64,000 nucleotides of DNA, taken from assembly GCA_009823505.1 (NCBI GenBank), contig VZQC01005922.1:1088452-1152451 (forward strand), read 5' to 3'. The DNA comes from Rhizomys pruinosus. Taxonomy: Eukaryota; Chordata; Mammalia; Rodentia; Spalacidae. The translations under genes and the position numbers were made by a program. A model generated the notes under the pieces. It was not told the origin of the DNA, searched no databases, and saw nothing but the letters and a program-made list of their open reading frames with translations. Of the stretch, positions 51,816 to 63,720 are shown in pieces. Within the stretch, counting starts at the first letter, position 1. Every line of letters begins with the position of its first letter.

Positions 51816-52001
51816 TTTTTGGTGCGTTCAAACATCTGGGTAGCTGAGAAGCACAGTTCTTGCTTAGCCAGGAAGGAGGCCTTGGGCCTCAGCACCAAGG
51901 GGCGGGGTGGCTTCTTCTGAAGAAAGCGGCTGAGAATAGCTTTGTGAATGTGGCCCAACACAAAGTTTTGACCTTACCTAAAGGATTATGTCAGTTTTTT
52001 G

Positions 52002-52005
<4 letters not shown>

Positions 52006-52041
<36 letters not shown>

Positions 52042-52068
52042 AATGTGTGTGTGTGTGTGTGTGTGTGT
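52006..52068. repeat. (GA)n(GT)n microsatellite
   Basis: GA run 52006-52035, then GT run 52044-52068. Confidence 0.93.
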
Positions 52069-52229
52069 GCATGTGCGTGAGCACACGCTGAGGATCAAAC
52101 CCAGGATCTTGTACATGACATTGAACTTTATCTCTAACCCTGTTACTGACGTTGTTTTGTTTTTTAATTCTTTGTGTGTGCATGCATCTTTTTTTATTTT
52201 TTTCAATAAAATATTTTTATTGCTTCTAT

Positions 52230-52690
52230 ATATACATACATACATACATAAATATATACATACATAAATATATACAAACGTACATACACATATCTCCTGA
52301 GTTGGAGGACTTTTTTTTTTTTTTTTTTCTTTTTTTTGCTAAAAGATGTCATGTTTTCCTTAAGGAAGTGTTTAAAGGCTCCTCCCTGGCAACCCAAACA
52401 ACCATCAATCCTGCCCCCGTGCTCCACACTGGGTCCCTCCCTCCCATGGTCACCCAAATGAGGTCCAGCAAGCACACGTCCTGTCTTGATCCCCCTGCAC
52501 TGGCCTCCATGACACAGCCTGGGTAGTCCAACAATGGCAGTTCACACTCTGAAGAGGCTGAAATCCCAGCAGCCGCTCAGTCTGCAAGCTGGATGTCTCA
52601 GCAGTCCCCATCTGACATTGAAGGTTTGGAGGATTCTTGGAGAGACATGAGTCTTCAGTCCATATTTGAGGGTTAAAAAGCTGTGTCTCG
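52230..52690 (-). repeat. (TACA)n-type repeat and possible old rodent interspersed repeat
   Basis: 52230-52290 is TACATA/TACAAA-rich. On the minus strand 52690-52350 contains gggactgctgagacatccag, a phrase I associate with rodent LTR-type repeats, but I cannot name the family. Confidence 0.45.
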
Positions 52691-52800
52691 CTGGTGGTGG
52701 TGGTACACACTGGTAGGATATGCTGGAGAGGCAGAGGCAGGAGGATCTCAAGTTCAAGGCCTGTCTGGGCTACATGGAGACCCTTTGAAAAATAAAAATA
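52690..52800 (+). mobile_element. Old B1-like SINE
   Basis: tggtggtggtggtacacact, gaggcagaggcaggaggatc, tail of AAATA repeats. Confidence 0.72.
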
Positions 52801-53790
52801 AAAAGCTGTGTCTCATGTCTTCGAAGAATGGCAAAAGCAGTGGCAGCCACAGAGTAGATGCACTTGCCAGTAAGAATTGAAGACAGGCCAAACAACAGTG
52901 CTTTCTCTCTCTCTCTTTTTTTTTTTTTTTTTCTTCTTGTCTATTTACTAAGATCTCTAGTTTTATACCTGAAGTACAATTTCTCAGGCCTTACTGATTA
53001 TTTATTTCTGGTTATCCTTTCCTTTTGGATGCTTAAGGCCACATAGTTAGCCCAAATTAACCAAGGTTTTTGTTTTCTCAAGGTCAGTTGAGGATCTGGC
53101 CCTCGGGTCACTCAGGGTTTTTTTTTTTGGGGGGGGGGAGCCCCTGGCTCCTTTTGGCTTTTCATTTACCAGTTCCATCCACTTGAGGACAAATCAGGTC
53201 TTGCTAGACCAGGCTTCCCTTTCTGAAGCATGAGCAGACTTTCCTCTTTATAGACTGGACACTGGCTGAAGTCCCATTAGTGGATCTCCAAGACCTCCCT
53301 GCATAGGAAGACTGGTGACTCACATTTGCAAGACATTTCAAGAGATGCCCCCATGCATATTCCCCTGAGACTTAGATGACCTCTGAGAGCAAGGAACAAA
53401 GTTATCCCTTAGGTCCCTCAGCCAAATTAGTATGGGCATTAAGTATGGTCATTAAGCACTCAGAAAGGCTAAGTTACACCAGCCTGATACATCGCACCTT
53501 TACTAAAATTGTATCTTCTGAAAACAAACTGTTATTTCCATATCATATTTCTTGATTCACAGTTTTCCATTTTAACTTTATGTTACTCTAAAATATGTAT
53601 ATATGCCCACCATCATATACCAAAAAGCCATAGTCTGAAAATAAATGGTAGGTTAGTTCTAGAACCTGTCTAGGGAGTCATAATATAAGAGCACATTTGT
53701 TTTCAGATCACGAGGAATATAACATTAATGTTGCTCAGTTTGCCTTACAACTAGGTACTTGGTGCTAGCATCCACAGATGAGGGATACCA
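52801..53790. other. Unique intergenic DNA
   Basis: No gene recognised. A (T)10(G)10 homopolymer pair lies near 53119-53139. Confidence 0.5.
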
Positions 53791-53794
53791 TTCG

Positions 53795-54180
53795 TCTTTT
53801 GTTTTTCTAGGTCTTTTTGAAAACAGGGTCTCTCTGCACCCCCAGCTGTCCTGGAACTTACTCTGTAGACCAGACTATCCTTGAACTCACAGAGATCTGC
53901 TGGTCTCTGCCTCCAGAGTGGTGGGATTAAAGGCGTGCGCCACCACACCTAGCTGTATTTTAATTTTTTATCACATTTTATTTATTGTGGGGTGTGGGAG
54001 TGGGTGTGGGTGTGTGTATGCATGCGTGTAGGCGCCCCATAACCCTCATGTTGAGATCAGGGACAACTGCAGAAGTCAGTTCTCTCCTTCCACCAAGTGG
54101 GTCCTAGGGATTCGAACTCAAAAGTCAGATCACTGGTTTTTCCGCAAGCACTTTTACTTGCTGAGCCATCTCATTGGCCC
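53795..54180 (-). mobile_element. B1 (53795-53955) and diverged B2-like (53970-54180), minus strand
   Basis: B1: aggtctttttgaaaacaggg to gtgcgccaccacacctagct. B2-like: ends tgagccatctcattggcccc. Confidence 0.8.
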
Positions 54181-54499
54181 CTGATGTTATTTTTTTAATG
54201 AAATATATTTCCTTGATTAGTTCTTCACCAAAAAAGACAAGTTTTAATACTCAGTGCTGTTCTTTGTTTTGTAGGCCCATGTTTCTAGGTCAGACAACTG
54301 AGAAGAACTATTCACTATTCTGGAGGGATTCCTCCCTCGTCCTCTGGGACAGGTTGTTTTCCTATAGTAACAGTGTAATGGTGTGATGCAGTGTGCTCCA
54401 GGTAGAGTCTGACCGACTGGCCCTGATGTTTTGAATCAAAAGTTAGAGTTCAGTACAACAAATAGGGGTGAACCTCTACAAACTAATTAAGATAATTTT

Positions 54500-55300
54500 T
54501 ATTCTGAGACAGGCTAGCTTCTAACTTGCTGTGTAGCCTCGATGACCTTGAGCCTCTGATCCTGCTCCGGCGTGTGTCACCACATTGGTTATTTGCTGTG
54601 CTGAGGATAAACCCAAGGCTTCGTACACTCTAAGCAAGCCGTCTGTTGACTGAACTACATCCCCAGATCTTAATGTAATTTTGTAGAAATTTCTCATTTT
54701 TAGGGGATGACATTGAAGCTTTATAGTGGAGCACCTTTATGCATGTACTTAACTTTCTAATGCTCCAGAAAAAGAAGATTTTTAAGTGAATGTGTACAAG
54801 TATCCTTCATCCACATGTGCAGGCATGGGCACAAAGGAACAGAAGTGCCAGGTTCGGGTGTTGCTTAGGTGGTAGGGTACTTAGCTTGCAGGAGGCCTTG
54901 GCTTCCCTCCCCAGCACGGCAGAAACCAGTGCCACAGCGTGTGACTGTAATTCTAGCATTCAGGAAACGGAAGCAGGAGGGTCAGAAGCTCACAGCCTTC
55001 TTTGGCCGGTATAGATAGTTCAAAGCTAGGCCCTGCCTCAAAACAAACAAATGACCAACCAAAGAAGAGAAAACGGATATGCAAAATGTTTAAAAATTCT
55101 TAAATTTGTGGCTGTTGAGATGGCTCAGCAAGTAAAAGAGCCTGGCGTGAAAGCCTGGGGCTCTGAGTTCAATCCCAGAACCCACAGTGGAAGACAAGAA
55201 CTGACTCCTGAAAGTCATCCTCTGGCCTTCACACACACACGCTCTCACACACACACACAAACCACAGCACGAGCATGGCTGCATTCACAGAGATTTTGTA
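54500..55300. mobile_element. Old B1/ID-like SINEs and a B2-like SINE
   Basis: B1-like minus 54500-54600; ID-like plus 54850-54925; B1-like plus 54925-55040; B2-like plus 55105-55300 with a (CA)n stretch. Confidence 0.6.
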
Positions 55301-55689
55301 CACATATATACAATAATTAATACATGAAAATTTAAAACTACTGAATGTAAATGAAGTATAATTTCATTGCATTACATGATCTGTTCAAGTCTTCTGTGAT
55401 GTTTGAAGTTTCACAATAAATTGGGAAAAAACAACATAAATAACAGCCAGCTTAAAGGGGACGTCAAACCCAAAGAGCACAGGACATGGTGTCTTCCTAG
55501 TGAGAAGCCCAGGTGAGACTGACCCTGGACTCATGGCTTTCCACATTGTTCTCTTTCCCCAAATCCTAGGACTCCGTGAAGGGAGTGCTTAGTACATGTA
55601 GTAAAGCCAAACTTAGCCTCAACAGTCAATCTGGTTTTGACCACCACTTAGATAAACACTGGCAGTGGTACAGAGTGATGGGACAACCC

Positions 55690-56070
55690 TGGGCTAGGGG
55701 ATGGTTCAGGGGGTAAAGTGCTTGCTACACAAGTGTGAAGCCCTGAGTTTAGACCACCCCCACCCCCGCACCCATTTAAAATCCAAGCACAGGGGAGTTG
55801 GACAGAAACAGGTGGATTTGTGACTCGATGGCCAGTAGCTAGTCTATCTAAAACAGCAAGTTTCAGGTTCAATGAGAGACTTTGCAAAAAAACAAACAAA
55901 CAAACAAACAAAAAAAAAAAACAGGCATGGTGATGCATCCCTTTAATCCCAGCACTTGGGAGACAGAAGCAGGCAAGCAGATATCTGTGAGATTGTGGAC
56001 AGCCTGGTCCACTTAGCAAGTTCTACGCCAGCTGGAGCTGCAGAGAGACTGTTTCAAAAAAACAAACAAC
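55690..56070 (+). mobile_element. B4-like SINE and B1 SINE
   Basis: 55690-55885 (gctaggggatggttcagggg) is B4-like, ending in (CAAA)n. B1 55920-56070 ends gagactgtttcaaaaaaaca. Confidence 0.72.
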
Positions 56071-56640
56071 TAACTAACTAAATAAATAATAAAGTGGAGA
56101 ATGATATAGGATGTAGGATGATGTGATGCCTGAAGTCTACCTCTGGCCTTTCTATATGTGCACACCGGAAGTTGAGTCTGTTCTTATGGCTGGCGATCCA
56201 GGCTTCTCATTTGATGCCTGTGGTTCACTGATTATACCCATCGTCCTCTGATGGTGCACGGCTGCTCCTTTTCCTTGTCCTTGTTCCTGGGGATCCCTCT
56301 AGTGGCCAAAGTGAGACACTGCACAAGGTTCTTTCCTGAAAGAATGTGGTGTTAGTTGCGGGGATTTAGTAGTGGTCCTTACCTGACACATAAAAGCAAT
56401 ATTCTGTTCTTGCAGGAGCTTTGAGTTCCCCCAGATGTTGGCCTGGTACCCGAAGTGTAATGATGTGTGCCTGCATAGGAAAACAAGGGAGTGACTGTCC
56501 TCAGTAGGATCTAGCAGGTGGGCATGCCCAGATGTGCAGTGGGACATGGCTATATTCTGTATGGCCATCTACAGTGCAAAGTGGACACTGAAAACACATA
56601 TTTGGTTTCAGAAGCTTTTATGGTGTCACAAATTCAGTTC
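56071..56640. other. Unique intergenic DNA
   Basis: No gene or recent repeat recognised. Confidence 0.5.
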
Positions 56641-56654
56641 TTGAGCCAAGATGC

Positions 56655-56990
56655 TGTGTGTGTGTGTGTGTGTGTGTAGTATGTGTGTAGGTGTGTGTAT
56701 GGATGTGTGTGTGTGTGTGTGTGCTTGTGCATGCCCAGGCACTGTGGCATGCATGTGGAGGTCAGAGGACAACCTCAGGTATCAGTCCTCACCTTCCACT
56801 TTGAGACAGAGTCTTTTTATTGTTTACCGCCGTACACCAGGCTAGATGGTCCATGGGATCCTGGGGACTCTCCTGTCTACCTCCCAGTTCCCCGGTACAG
56901 ATGAATATACTACTGTGCCCAGCTTTTCATAGATCTTGGAAATGGAGCTCTGGTCATCATGCTTGAGAAATGAGCACTTTACCTACTGAA
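56655..56990 (-). mobile_element. (GT)n and diverged B2/B3-like SINE
   Basis: GT-rich 56655-56725, followed by gcatgcatgtggaggtcaga and a degraded head ending tactgaaccatttccccagg. Confidence 0.65.
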
Positions 56991-58530
56991 CCATTTCCCC
57001 AGGCACCTGTCCCAGGACTCTAAATTTGAACTGACATGCTTAGGTAAGCCACAAAAGTAAAACCATTCATTGTGAAGGTAAAGCTAGACCCACAGCGTCT
57101 GGAACTGAGTGAGTACCTGCTCTCTACCGTGGATGACACTGGCAACCTTTCTAATGGCTAACAACTATTTAGGTGGCTTCGGGCAGCTAATGCCCTTTGC
57201 CCTGCAAGGTCCTCAGCTGTATTGCAGTCATGGTCCTATGTGTCATTTCCTGGGCCTGTACCATGGCAGGGCTACCGCTTTGGGGCTTTGCTGTCAGAAC
57301 ACAGGAGTTAAGTGAAGAGGCAGCTGTTGGGGGATACCAAGTCAAAGTTAGAACCTAAGAAATCTTTAGTTAGAAGATGCTGGTCACTTTGCTGTCTACA
57401 CTTCAGCATGACCACTCTGCAGGGCAACATTCACTTCACTGTCTATGTTCTGGCATGTTTGTTTAAAGCAACAGTCTGAGAGTCAACACACACTCACTTA
57501 AAAAGGAATATCATTCTTAAAACAAAAATCTTATTCTTGCAGAGTGGTCATGCCAGAAGGTTATTTTCTTATGCCAGCAACTAACCATTGTCAAAGCCTC
57601 TTGGGCTTGCTCTTTGAGAATTGCAGTCAAAGTTAGTATAAGTCACACACTATTATCTTTATGTTTATACATTATTTTTTAAAGGAATATTAACAAGCTT
57701 GTTTTATTTACACTTATTTGGCACCAAATGACAGTTTCTAAAAATTGAATCTAACTTTGGATAATGCAGAAAGTATGCAACTGGCTTTCGAAGCAATCTC
57801 AAAAGAGTTGTCAAGGTTTTGTGCAGGGGCAGTATAGTTAAGAGTGAACTGTGGCCTTCTAAGGAAATGCACCTTAGCTCATTTGAATGTATGGAGAGTG
57901 GTATGTATTTGTTTTATCATTATTTTTTTAAGTTCACGTTCTCATATAGTGTCAGACGAAGAGCTCAGATTACCATAGTTCCTTGGTTTTTCTATTGCTT
58001 GTTATTATGTAACCAGTGAGTGGCAGTTCAGAAAGAAGACTGTTATGACTGGAGAGGGACACCCAAGAATTTTGATCATTAAATCAGATTTCATAAAAGT
58101 AGGAGCATGGGCTGAAAGCAAGGCATGCTTATTTGGTTTTGTCAAAATTTTAAAAAAATATGTGATATATATTTATACTAAAACTATATAATCCTTAGAT
58201 ATAGGAAAAAGCAGTCAGTTCATGTCTCTGTCAGATTAAAATAGTATCGAATACAGGTATAAGTTGGAAATTGTAGAAAACTGAAAGAAGACAAAAGACA
58301 AAATGTCAACAACAATAGGGAATAAAAAGTTTAAGATACTATAAAATTATGTGTATTTTCTTCTCTTTTACATAAATCATTTGTGAAAAGTGTTCTAAGT
58401 TTTTTTACAGGAGCAATAAAAAAAAAAAAAAGATGCTGGTCAGAGGAGAGTCCTGGTTGTAGCCAAAGGGAAAGAAGCGAGAAGAAACAAGCAAAGCTCA
58501 GGGTAAACTGAGAAGTGGTAGAAGCTGAGT
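56991..58530. other. Longest SINE-poor stretch, unique intergenic DNA
   Basis: About 1.5 kb without clear SINEs. A 68-codon open frame at 57109-57315 resembles no protein I know. I see no splice-flanked exon. Confidence 0.5.
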
Positions 58531-58539
58531 CTGTAAGAG

Positions 58540-59063
58540 AAGTGGAGGGACCTGGGGAGATGACCAGGATGGTAAATACTTGTAGAATACAAGTGTGAGG
58601 ACCTGGATTCAGATCCCTGGTACCAGGTAAAAGGCCAGGTGTGGTGTGTGCTTGTGTTCCCAACACTGGGAAACAAAGACAGGCAGATCTCTGGGGCTCA
58701 CTAGTCAGTGAGTATAGCCTACTTGGTAAGTTCCAGACAGACAACTCCAGAGGAACACACCTGAGGTTGACTTCTGGCTTCTACACTCACATGTACACAT
58801 GAGTACACACACATATCTGCATACACACATGGACACACAAAGAATAAAAATACAGGTAAGAAGTTATAGGGGTTTTTCCTTGTTTTTTTGAGACAGTCTC
58901 CCTATGTAGCCCAGCTGGCCTGGAACTCACTATGTAGACCTTCCTAGGCTGGCCTCAATCCCAGTGATCGACCCACCTGCCTCCTAGAGCCTGTCTGCCT
59001 TTGGAATCCAACTAAGCTTTCTGCCTGTAGATCCTTGAGTTCTTTTTAAAAATTTTATTATTA

Positions 59064-59113
<50 letters not shown>

Positions 59114-59222
59114 CGGTCACAGGACAACTTTATGGAATGGGTTCTCACCTTCATTCTTTGCATGGGTTCCTGGGATCGAACTCAGCAAGCACCTTACACA
59201 CCAATCCATCTCACTGGCCTAA
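58540..59222. mobile_element. B4-like (+), B1 (-), (TG)n and B2-like (-)
   Basis: B4-like 58540-58850; reverse B1 58870-59000; (TG)n 59068-59111; degraded reverse B2 59113-59222 (tcacaggacaactttatgga). Confidence 0.72.
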
Positions 59223-59429
59223 GTTACTTGATTTCTAACACCTCCTGGCCAGTCTTCCAAAAACTCTCAGAGCTAGACCTTAGGTAATTCAAAGCACATG
59301 TGTGACAATGTGTTAGTGTCTACTGCCCTACCCGTAAGGGACAGGTTGGTGTCAGTGCATTAGATGTTAAATATAAACCAGTATAAAACCCCTGAGCTAT
59401 AGTGTTTTGAGTTTCTAATTTTGTGTTGT

Positions 59430-59575
59430 TGTTTTGAGACAGGTCTCCTGTCGCCCAGGCTGTCTTCGAATTTACAACGTAGCCATGTTGAACCCCTGAT
59501 TCCTCTGCTTCACCTCCCAGGTACCAGGATTACAGGCATACGCCACCACATCCACACTTGGGTTTTTCTGAGTTT
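59430..59575 (-). mobile_element. Old B1 SINE
   Basis: gttttgagacaggtctcctg to ggattacaggcatacgccac. Confidence 0.75.
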
Positions 59576-59992
59576 AGAAGGTAGAACAAAGGAAAGGGCC
59601 TAAAGTGAAATGCAGGTTTGCCTAGATTACTCCTCAGGTTCCAAGCTCTCTCCCAAGGAGGACTGTTACATGTGCAGAGTCTTCCAGAGGCTCTGTCATT
59701 GAGAATGACTCTGGTTCTTAAGAGCAGGTGTCAACTGGAATAGCAGTTTTTCTTCTTGACCTCCCCTTTTTGATTTTGGGTTGCCATATTAAACCTGAAC
59801 TATGGACAAACTCTTGGTGATGCTCTCTTGGAAAAAAAAAAAAAAAGCGACTTCTATTGATGACAACGTTGCCAGTGCTACTATTGCGAAAATTTGTTGC
59901 TTGTGTTTATCATCAAGAAATGGCAATCTTCATACACGAGGGAAGCAATTACCAAAATTCAAATATTTTCCATCCAAAGAATGATCAGGAGG

Positions 59993-60195
59993 TAAGAGAT
60001 GGCTTAGTGGTTAAGAGCACTGGCTGCTCTTGCAGAGGACCCAGGTTCAGTTCCCAGCACCCACCATAACTCCAATTCCAGACAATTTTGATGCCCTTTC
60101 TTGTCCTCTGTGGGCATCTTACGTATGTGGTCCATTTACATACAACACAGGCAAAAACATTCATATGCATAAAATAAAAATAAATCTTAAAAAAG
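59993..60195 (+). mobile_element. Diverged B2 SINE
   Basis: agatggcttagtggttaaga to tgcataaaataaaaataaat. Confidence 0.85.
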
Positions 60196-60539
60196 AAAGA
60201 TCACAGGAATAAAACCATTGTTACAAGCTACTTTGTAATTCTCTTACCTTGCAGAAATTTGTTTATGACAAGGAATTAAAGTCTTTTTAATCTTCCTCAC
60301 CTTGTAAAACTTTTACTTATGCAACGGCCCTCTGGATCCCAGGAACTTGGCCTAAAGCTGAACTCCTTCCTCTTCCCTTCATCTCTTTTGTGCTGATTCT
60401 TTTAAAACTACTTAACCTCAAAAGACTGTGAAATCAGACCCTAGCCAGTTGGGAAAAGAAACAAGTACTTTTGCATAAGGATAAAAACCTATTTAACTTA
60501 CAGCTTGGGTATGCTTTCTTTTTCTTTTTTTTCTTTTTT

Positions 60540-60879
60540 TTTTTTTTTTGTATTTTTATTTATTTATTTATTTATTTATTTTTTGGTCTTTTTGAGACAT
60601 GGTCTCCCTGTAGCTCTGGCTGTCCTGGAACTCACTCTGTAGACCAGGCTGGCCTCGAACTCACAGAGATCCGCGTGCCTCTGCCTCCCAAGTGCTAGGA
60701 TTAAAGGCATGCGCCACCATGCCCGGCTTTTTTTTGTATTTTTTGAGACAGGGTTTCCCTTTAGTCCCAGTTGGCCTGGAGCTCACTCTGTAGACCAGGC
60801 TGGCCTTGAGCTCATAGAGATCAGCCTGCCTCTGCCTCCCGAGTGCTGGGATTAAAGGCGTGCACCACCATGCCCGGCT
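60540..60879 (-). mobile_element. Two B1 SINEs head to tail, minus strand
   Basis: 60585-60727 and 60735-60879, each with gagaca..ggt and ggattaaaggc. A (TTTA)n lies before them (60550-60585). Confidence 0.9.
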
Positions 60880-61396
60880 CAATTTATATATAGTATTTAA
60901 AATAATATCATCTTCAGCCATTTGGCCTGTTGTAACAGAATACTGTAGCCTGGGGGACTAAAATAACAGACCTTTATTTCTCATAGTTGTAGAAAGCAGA
61001 AGACTGAGGTTAAATACCTGACCCATCTAGTGTCTGGCAAAGTCCCTCTTTCTGGGTTGTGGTATTTTCATTGTAACCTTCCTTGCATGGTAGAGATGGT
61101 CTTTCCCATCCCTGTTTGTGTGTTTGTTTTTTGTTTTTTTGTTGAGAGAGAGAGAGGAAGAGGAGAGGGCAAAGAGAGGGAGCGAATGGGCTTACAAGTG
61201 TCATGGCGATCAGAGGATTTTCCTGAGTAGGTTCGCTCTTTCCACCTTAGTTTGAGGCCAGACGTCTTCTTTCCATTGCTGCCCTGCATACTCCAGGGAA
61301 GCTGGTTCACGAGCTTCCGAGTGATTTGCTGTTTACCTTCCTTCCATCCTTTCATTCCAGCCATGGGAGTGCTGGGATTAAGAATGCAATGCGTGG

Positions 61397-61640
61397 CCTG
61401 GAGAGATAGCCTAGCCGTTAAGAGCACCGACTGCTCTTGCAGAGGACGCGGGTTCGATCCCCAGCACCCACACAATGGCTGAGAACCATCTGTAACTCCA
61501 ATTCCAGGAGAACTTCAGTTCCAGGGGAATCCGACAACCTCTTCTGACCTCCGCGGCATTGCACGACACGGGTGCACAAACCTGCATGCAGACAGTACAT
61601 TCATACACCTAGAAAATAAATAAAATAAAAAAAAAAGAAT
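61397..61640 (+). mobile_element. B2 SINE with near-perfect target-site duplication
   Basis: Full-length B2. The left flank aagaatgcaatgc (from 61380) recurs as aagaatggcaatgc right after the A-rich tail. Confidence 0.92.
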
Positions 61641-61649
61641 GGCAATGCA

Positions 61650-62285
61650 TGCCACAGCGCACCCCCAAGCACCTGCCAGTGCATGGGGTGAGCGCGGCCA
61701 TCTGAACACTCTCTACCCGTTGTCTCGCTCTCCCTGTCCTCTCTTCAGTCACATTGCCCTGTGCACCCAGCCCTCCAGTGAGTTCCCCAACCACAGCATT
61801 TGCTGTCCGATGTTCCAGTTCCCAAGCCCAGCTAAGATCTGGACTCCTTGACACAGGCCTGACTTGATTAGTTCTACAGAACCTTGCCTGCTCTTGCAAC
61901 CAGCCTCACACTCTCATAGGTGCGTTTGTGCAGCCCGTGCATCAGCCCAGACAGACTCAGTCAAGAGATACATTTATGTTTCTTGGTTACCACTGTATTG
62001 GAATCATCCCTGTCCCTCTGACCTGCTCCACACCCTGTCTACCCTGCCTCTTTGGGACTAAGTGGAGTCTGTTTTGGAACTTTGCGCTCAGAAGTTGCAT
62101 CCAACCCCTAGCTGAAGTAAGACCACTACTTACACTCGTACATGTACAAACTACCAAGCACCACTCAGCTGGGCTACAACCTAACAAGTTTGAGTGGCAG
62201 CACACAAAGGTCCTGGGTCAGATGGGCAGGCTGAGGGCTGCCAGGTGACATACTTTGGCTGGGGTAGCTTGCAGGTCTAGGGGTG
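61650..62285. other. Unique intergenic DNA
   Basis: No gene recognised; fairly GC-balanced with no clear repeats. Confidence 0.5.
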
Positions 62286-62520
62286 GGCAAGGATCCCAGT
62301 GACCCAGAGAGGCTGGAGAGCTGAGATGATGGCACAGAGGAAGGCTCAGGAAAGGGAACTCAGAGCCCCAGTTCTGGTGCTTGGAAAATCCTAGTGACCC
62401 AGGGAGTCCTGAGAGCTGAAATGGCAGAGGGAACTCGCCATGTCAAGTCTGGACCAGCAAGGATCCCAGGGACACAAAGAGGCCAGAGATCTGAGATGGC
62501 TGGGAGCCGGCCATGAAGCC
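62286..62520. repeat. Three diverged short tandem units of about 75-95 bp
   Basis: Related phrases ggatcccagtgacccagaga (62291), cctagtgacccagggag (about 62390) and ggatcccagggacacaaaga (62461). Each is followed by gag-rich sequence and gctgaga/gctgaaa/tctgaga plus tgg. Confidence 0.7.
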
Positions 62521-62530
62521 TCTGTGAGTT

Positions 62531-63720
62531 ACCAGGCCAGGATGTCTTTTTCAAACAGTGGAACATGTTCCCTGTGAATTGGAAGAGAGCTCTATTTTTG
62601 CCCAAGGGAACACAAACACTTAGGAAATCAATTTTTCCTCAATTCCTTGAGTGAAGTTTGTATTGCAAGTTTCCTTGCAATTCACCAGGCACATTCCTTA
62701 CAGAGAAAAACCCTACATGGCTATCTCAAAAAGCAAATGTGTCAGGAACCTAAAAATGGTTGTACTTGTTCAACTCCATAAACTGACCTATTGGGCATAT
62801 CTTTAAAGAATTAGCACAATGTCTCTGTGACTTAAAGGCCTTGATATTTTCAAGCAGTGGAACCCATTTCTTGGGAATCGGAATGGAACCTTATTTTTGT
62901 CTAAGGGAAAACAAACACTTAAAAAGGCAATTAGCATGTATTCTTCACCACGTACATAGGAAAACTTCATTTGCTGAATTTCCTGCTGCCAAGTCAAAGG
63001 CACCTGAGATATTTTCACAGTCTTTTCCTTGGCAATTCGCTTGGCACATTTCTTTATAGAGAAAAGTCCTTACATGGGGGTCTTAAGAGACAAATATGCT
63101 ATGAACCTAAGAATGGTTTTCTTTGTTCAGCACCACAAATCAATTTATGGAGGTGTATCTTTAAGAACTATCACACAGCTTTTGTGAATTATAGACCTTG
63201 ATGTTTTCTAGCAGAGTCTATTTCTTGTGAATTTTAAGATTTATTTATTTATTGCCTAATGGAAAGCAAATACGTAGGAAGCCAATTAATAAGTATTATT
63301 TCTTCCTTAAGGAAATTTTTAGGCTGAGTTTTCTGTTGCCCAGTCAAAATGATCCTGAGATCATTCCCAATCTTTTCTTGCATGTTCTTGGGCACATTTC
63401 ATTATAGAGGAAAATATCTTACAAAGCATTTGCTAGAGGAACATGAGAATGGTTTTACTTATTAAACTCCATAACCCAGCTTAAGTGGGTCTATCTCTAA
63501 GAACTAGCACAAAACCTCTGTGCATTCTAAGCCTCCATATTTTCTAGTGGTGGAACCGGTTTTTGAAAATCAGAAGAGAACCTTTTCTCTCACTCATAAG
63601 TTAGTGACTTTACTAACTTACTATAGTCAAGAAGCCAAAGAAGAATGCATATTCATCGCTTTCCTTAGAGTTTCCTTTTTCTTACGCAACAATGGTTTTC
63701 TTTCCTCAGTGGCAAAATAA
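62531..63720. repeat. Diverged tandem array, about 330-bp unit, at least 3.5 copies
   Basis: Units start near 62531, 62841, 63199 and 63533 with gat/cat-(a/g)t-tttc-(a/t)agcag/agtggtgg, then gtggaac. Each full unit later has cacatttcttta-like sequence, gagaaaa..ccttaca, gaacctaa(a/g)aatggtt and tctttaa(a)ga(a)ctagcaca before the next start. Similarity is clear but eroded. I do not recognise the family. Confidence 0.78.

Noticed and set aside
57109..57315. 68-codon open frame in SINE-poor DNA as a hidden exon
   Set aside because: No flanking splice pattern I can support and no known similarity; kept as unique DNA only.
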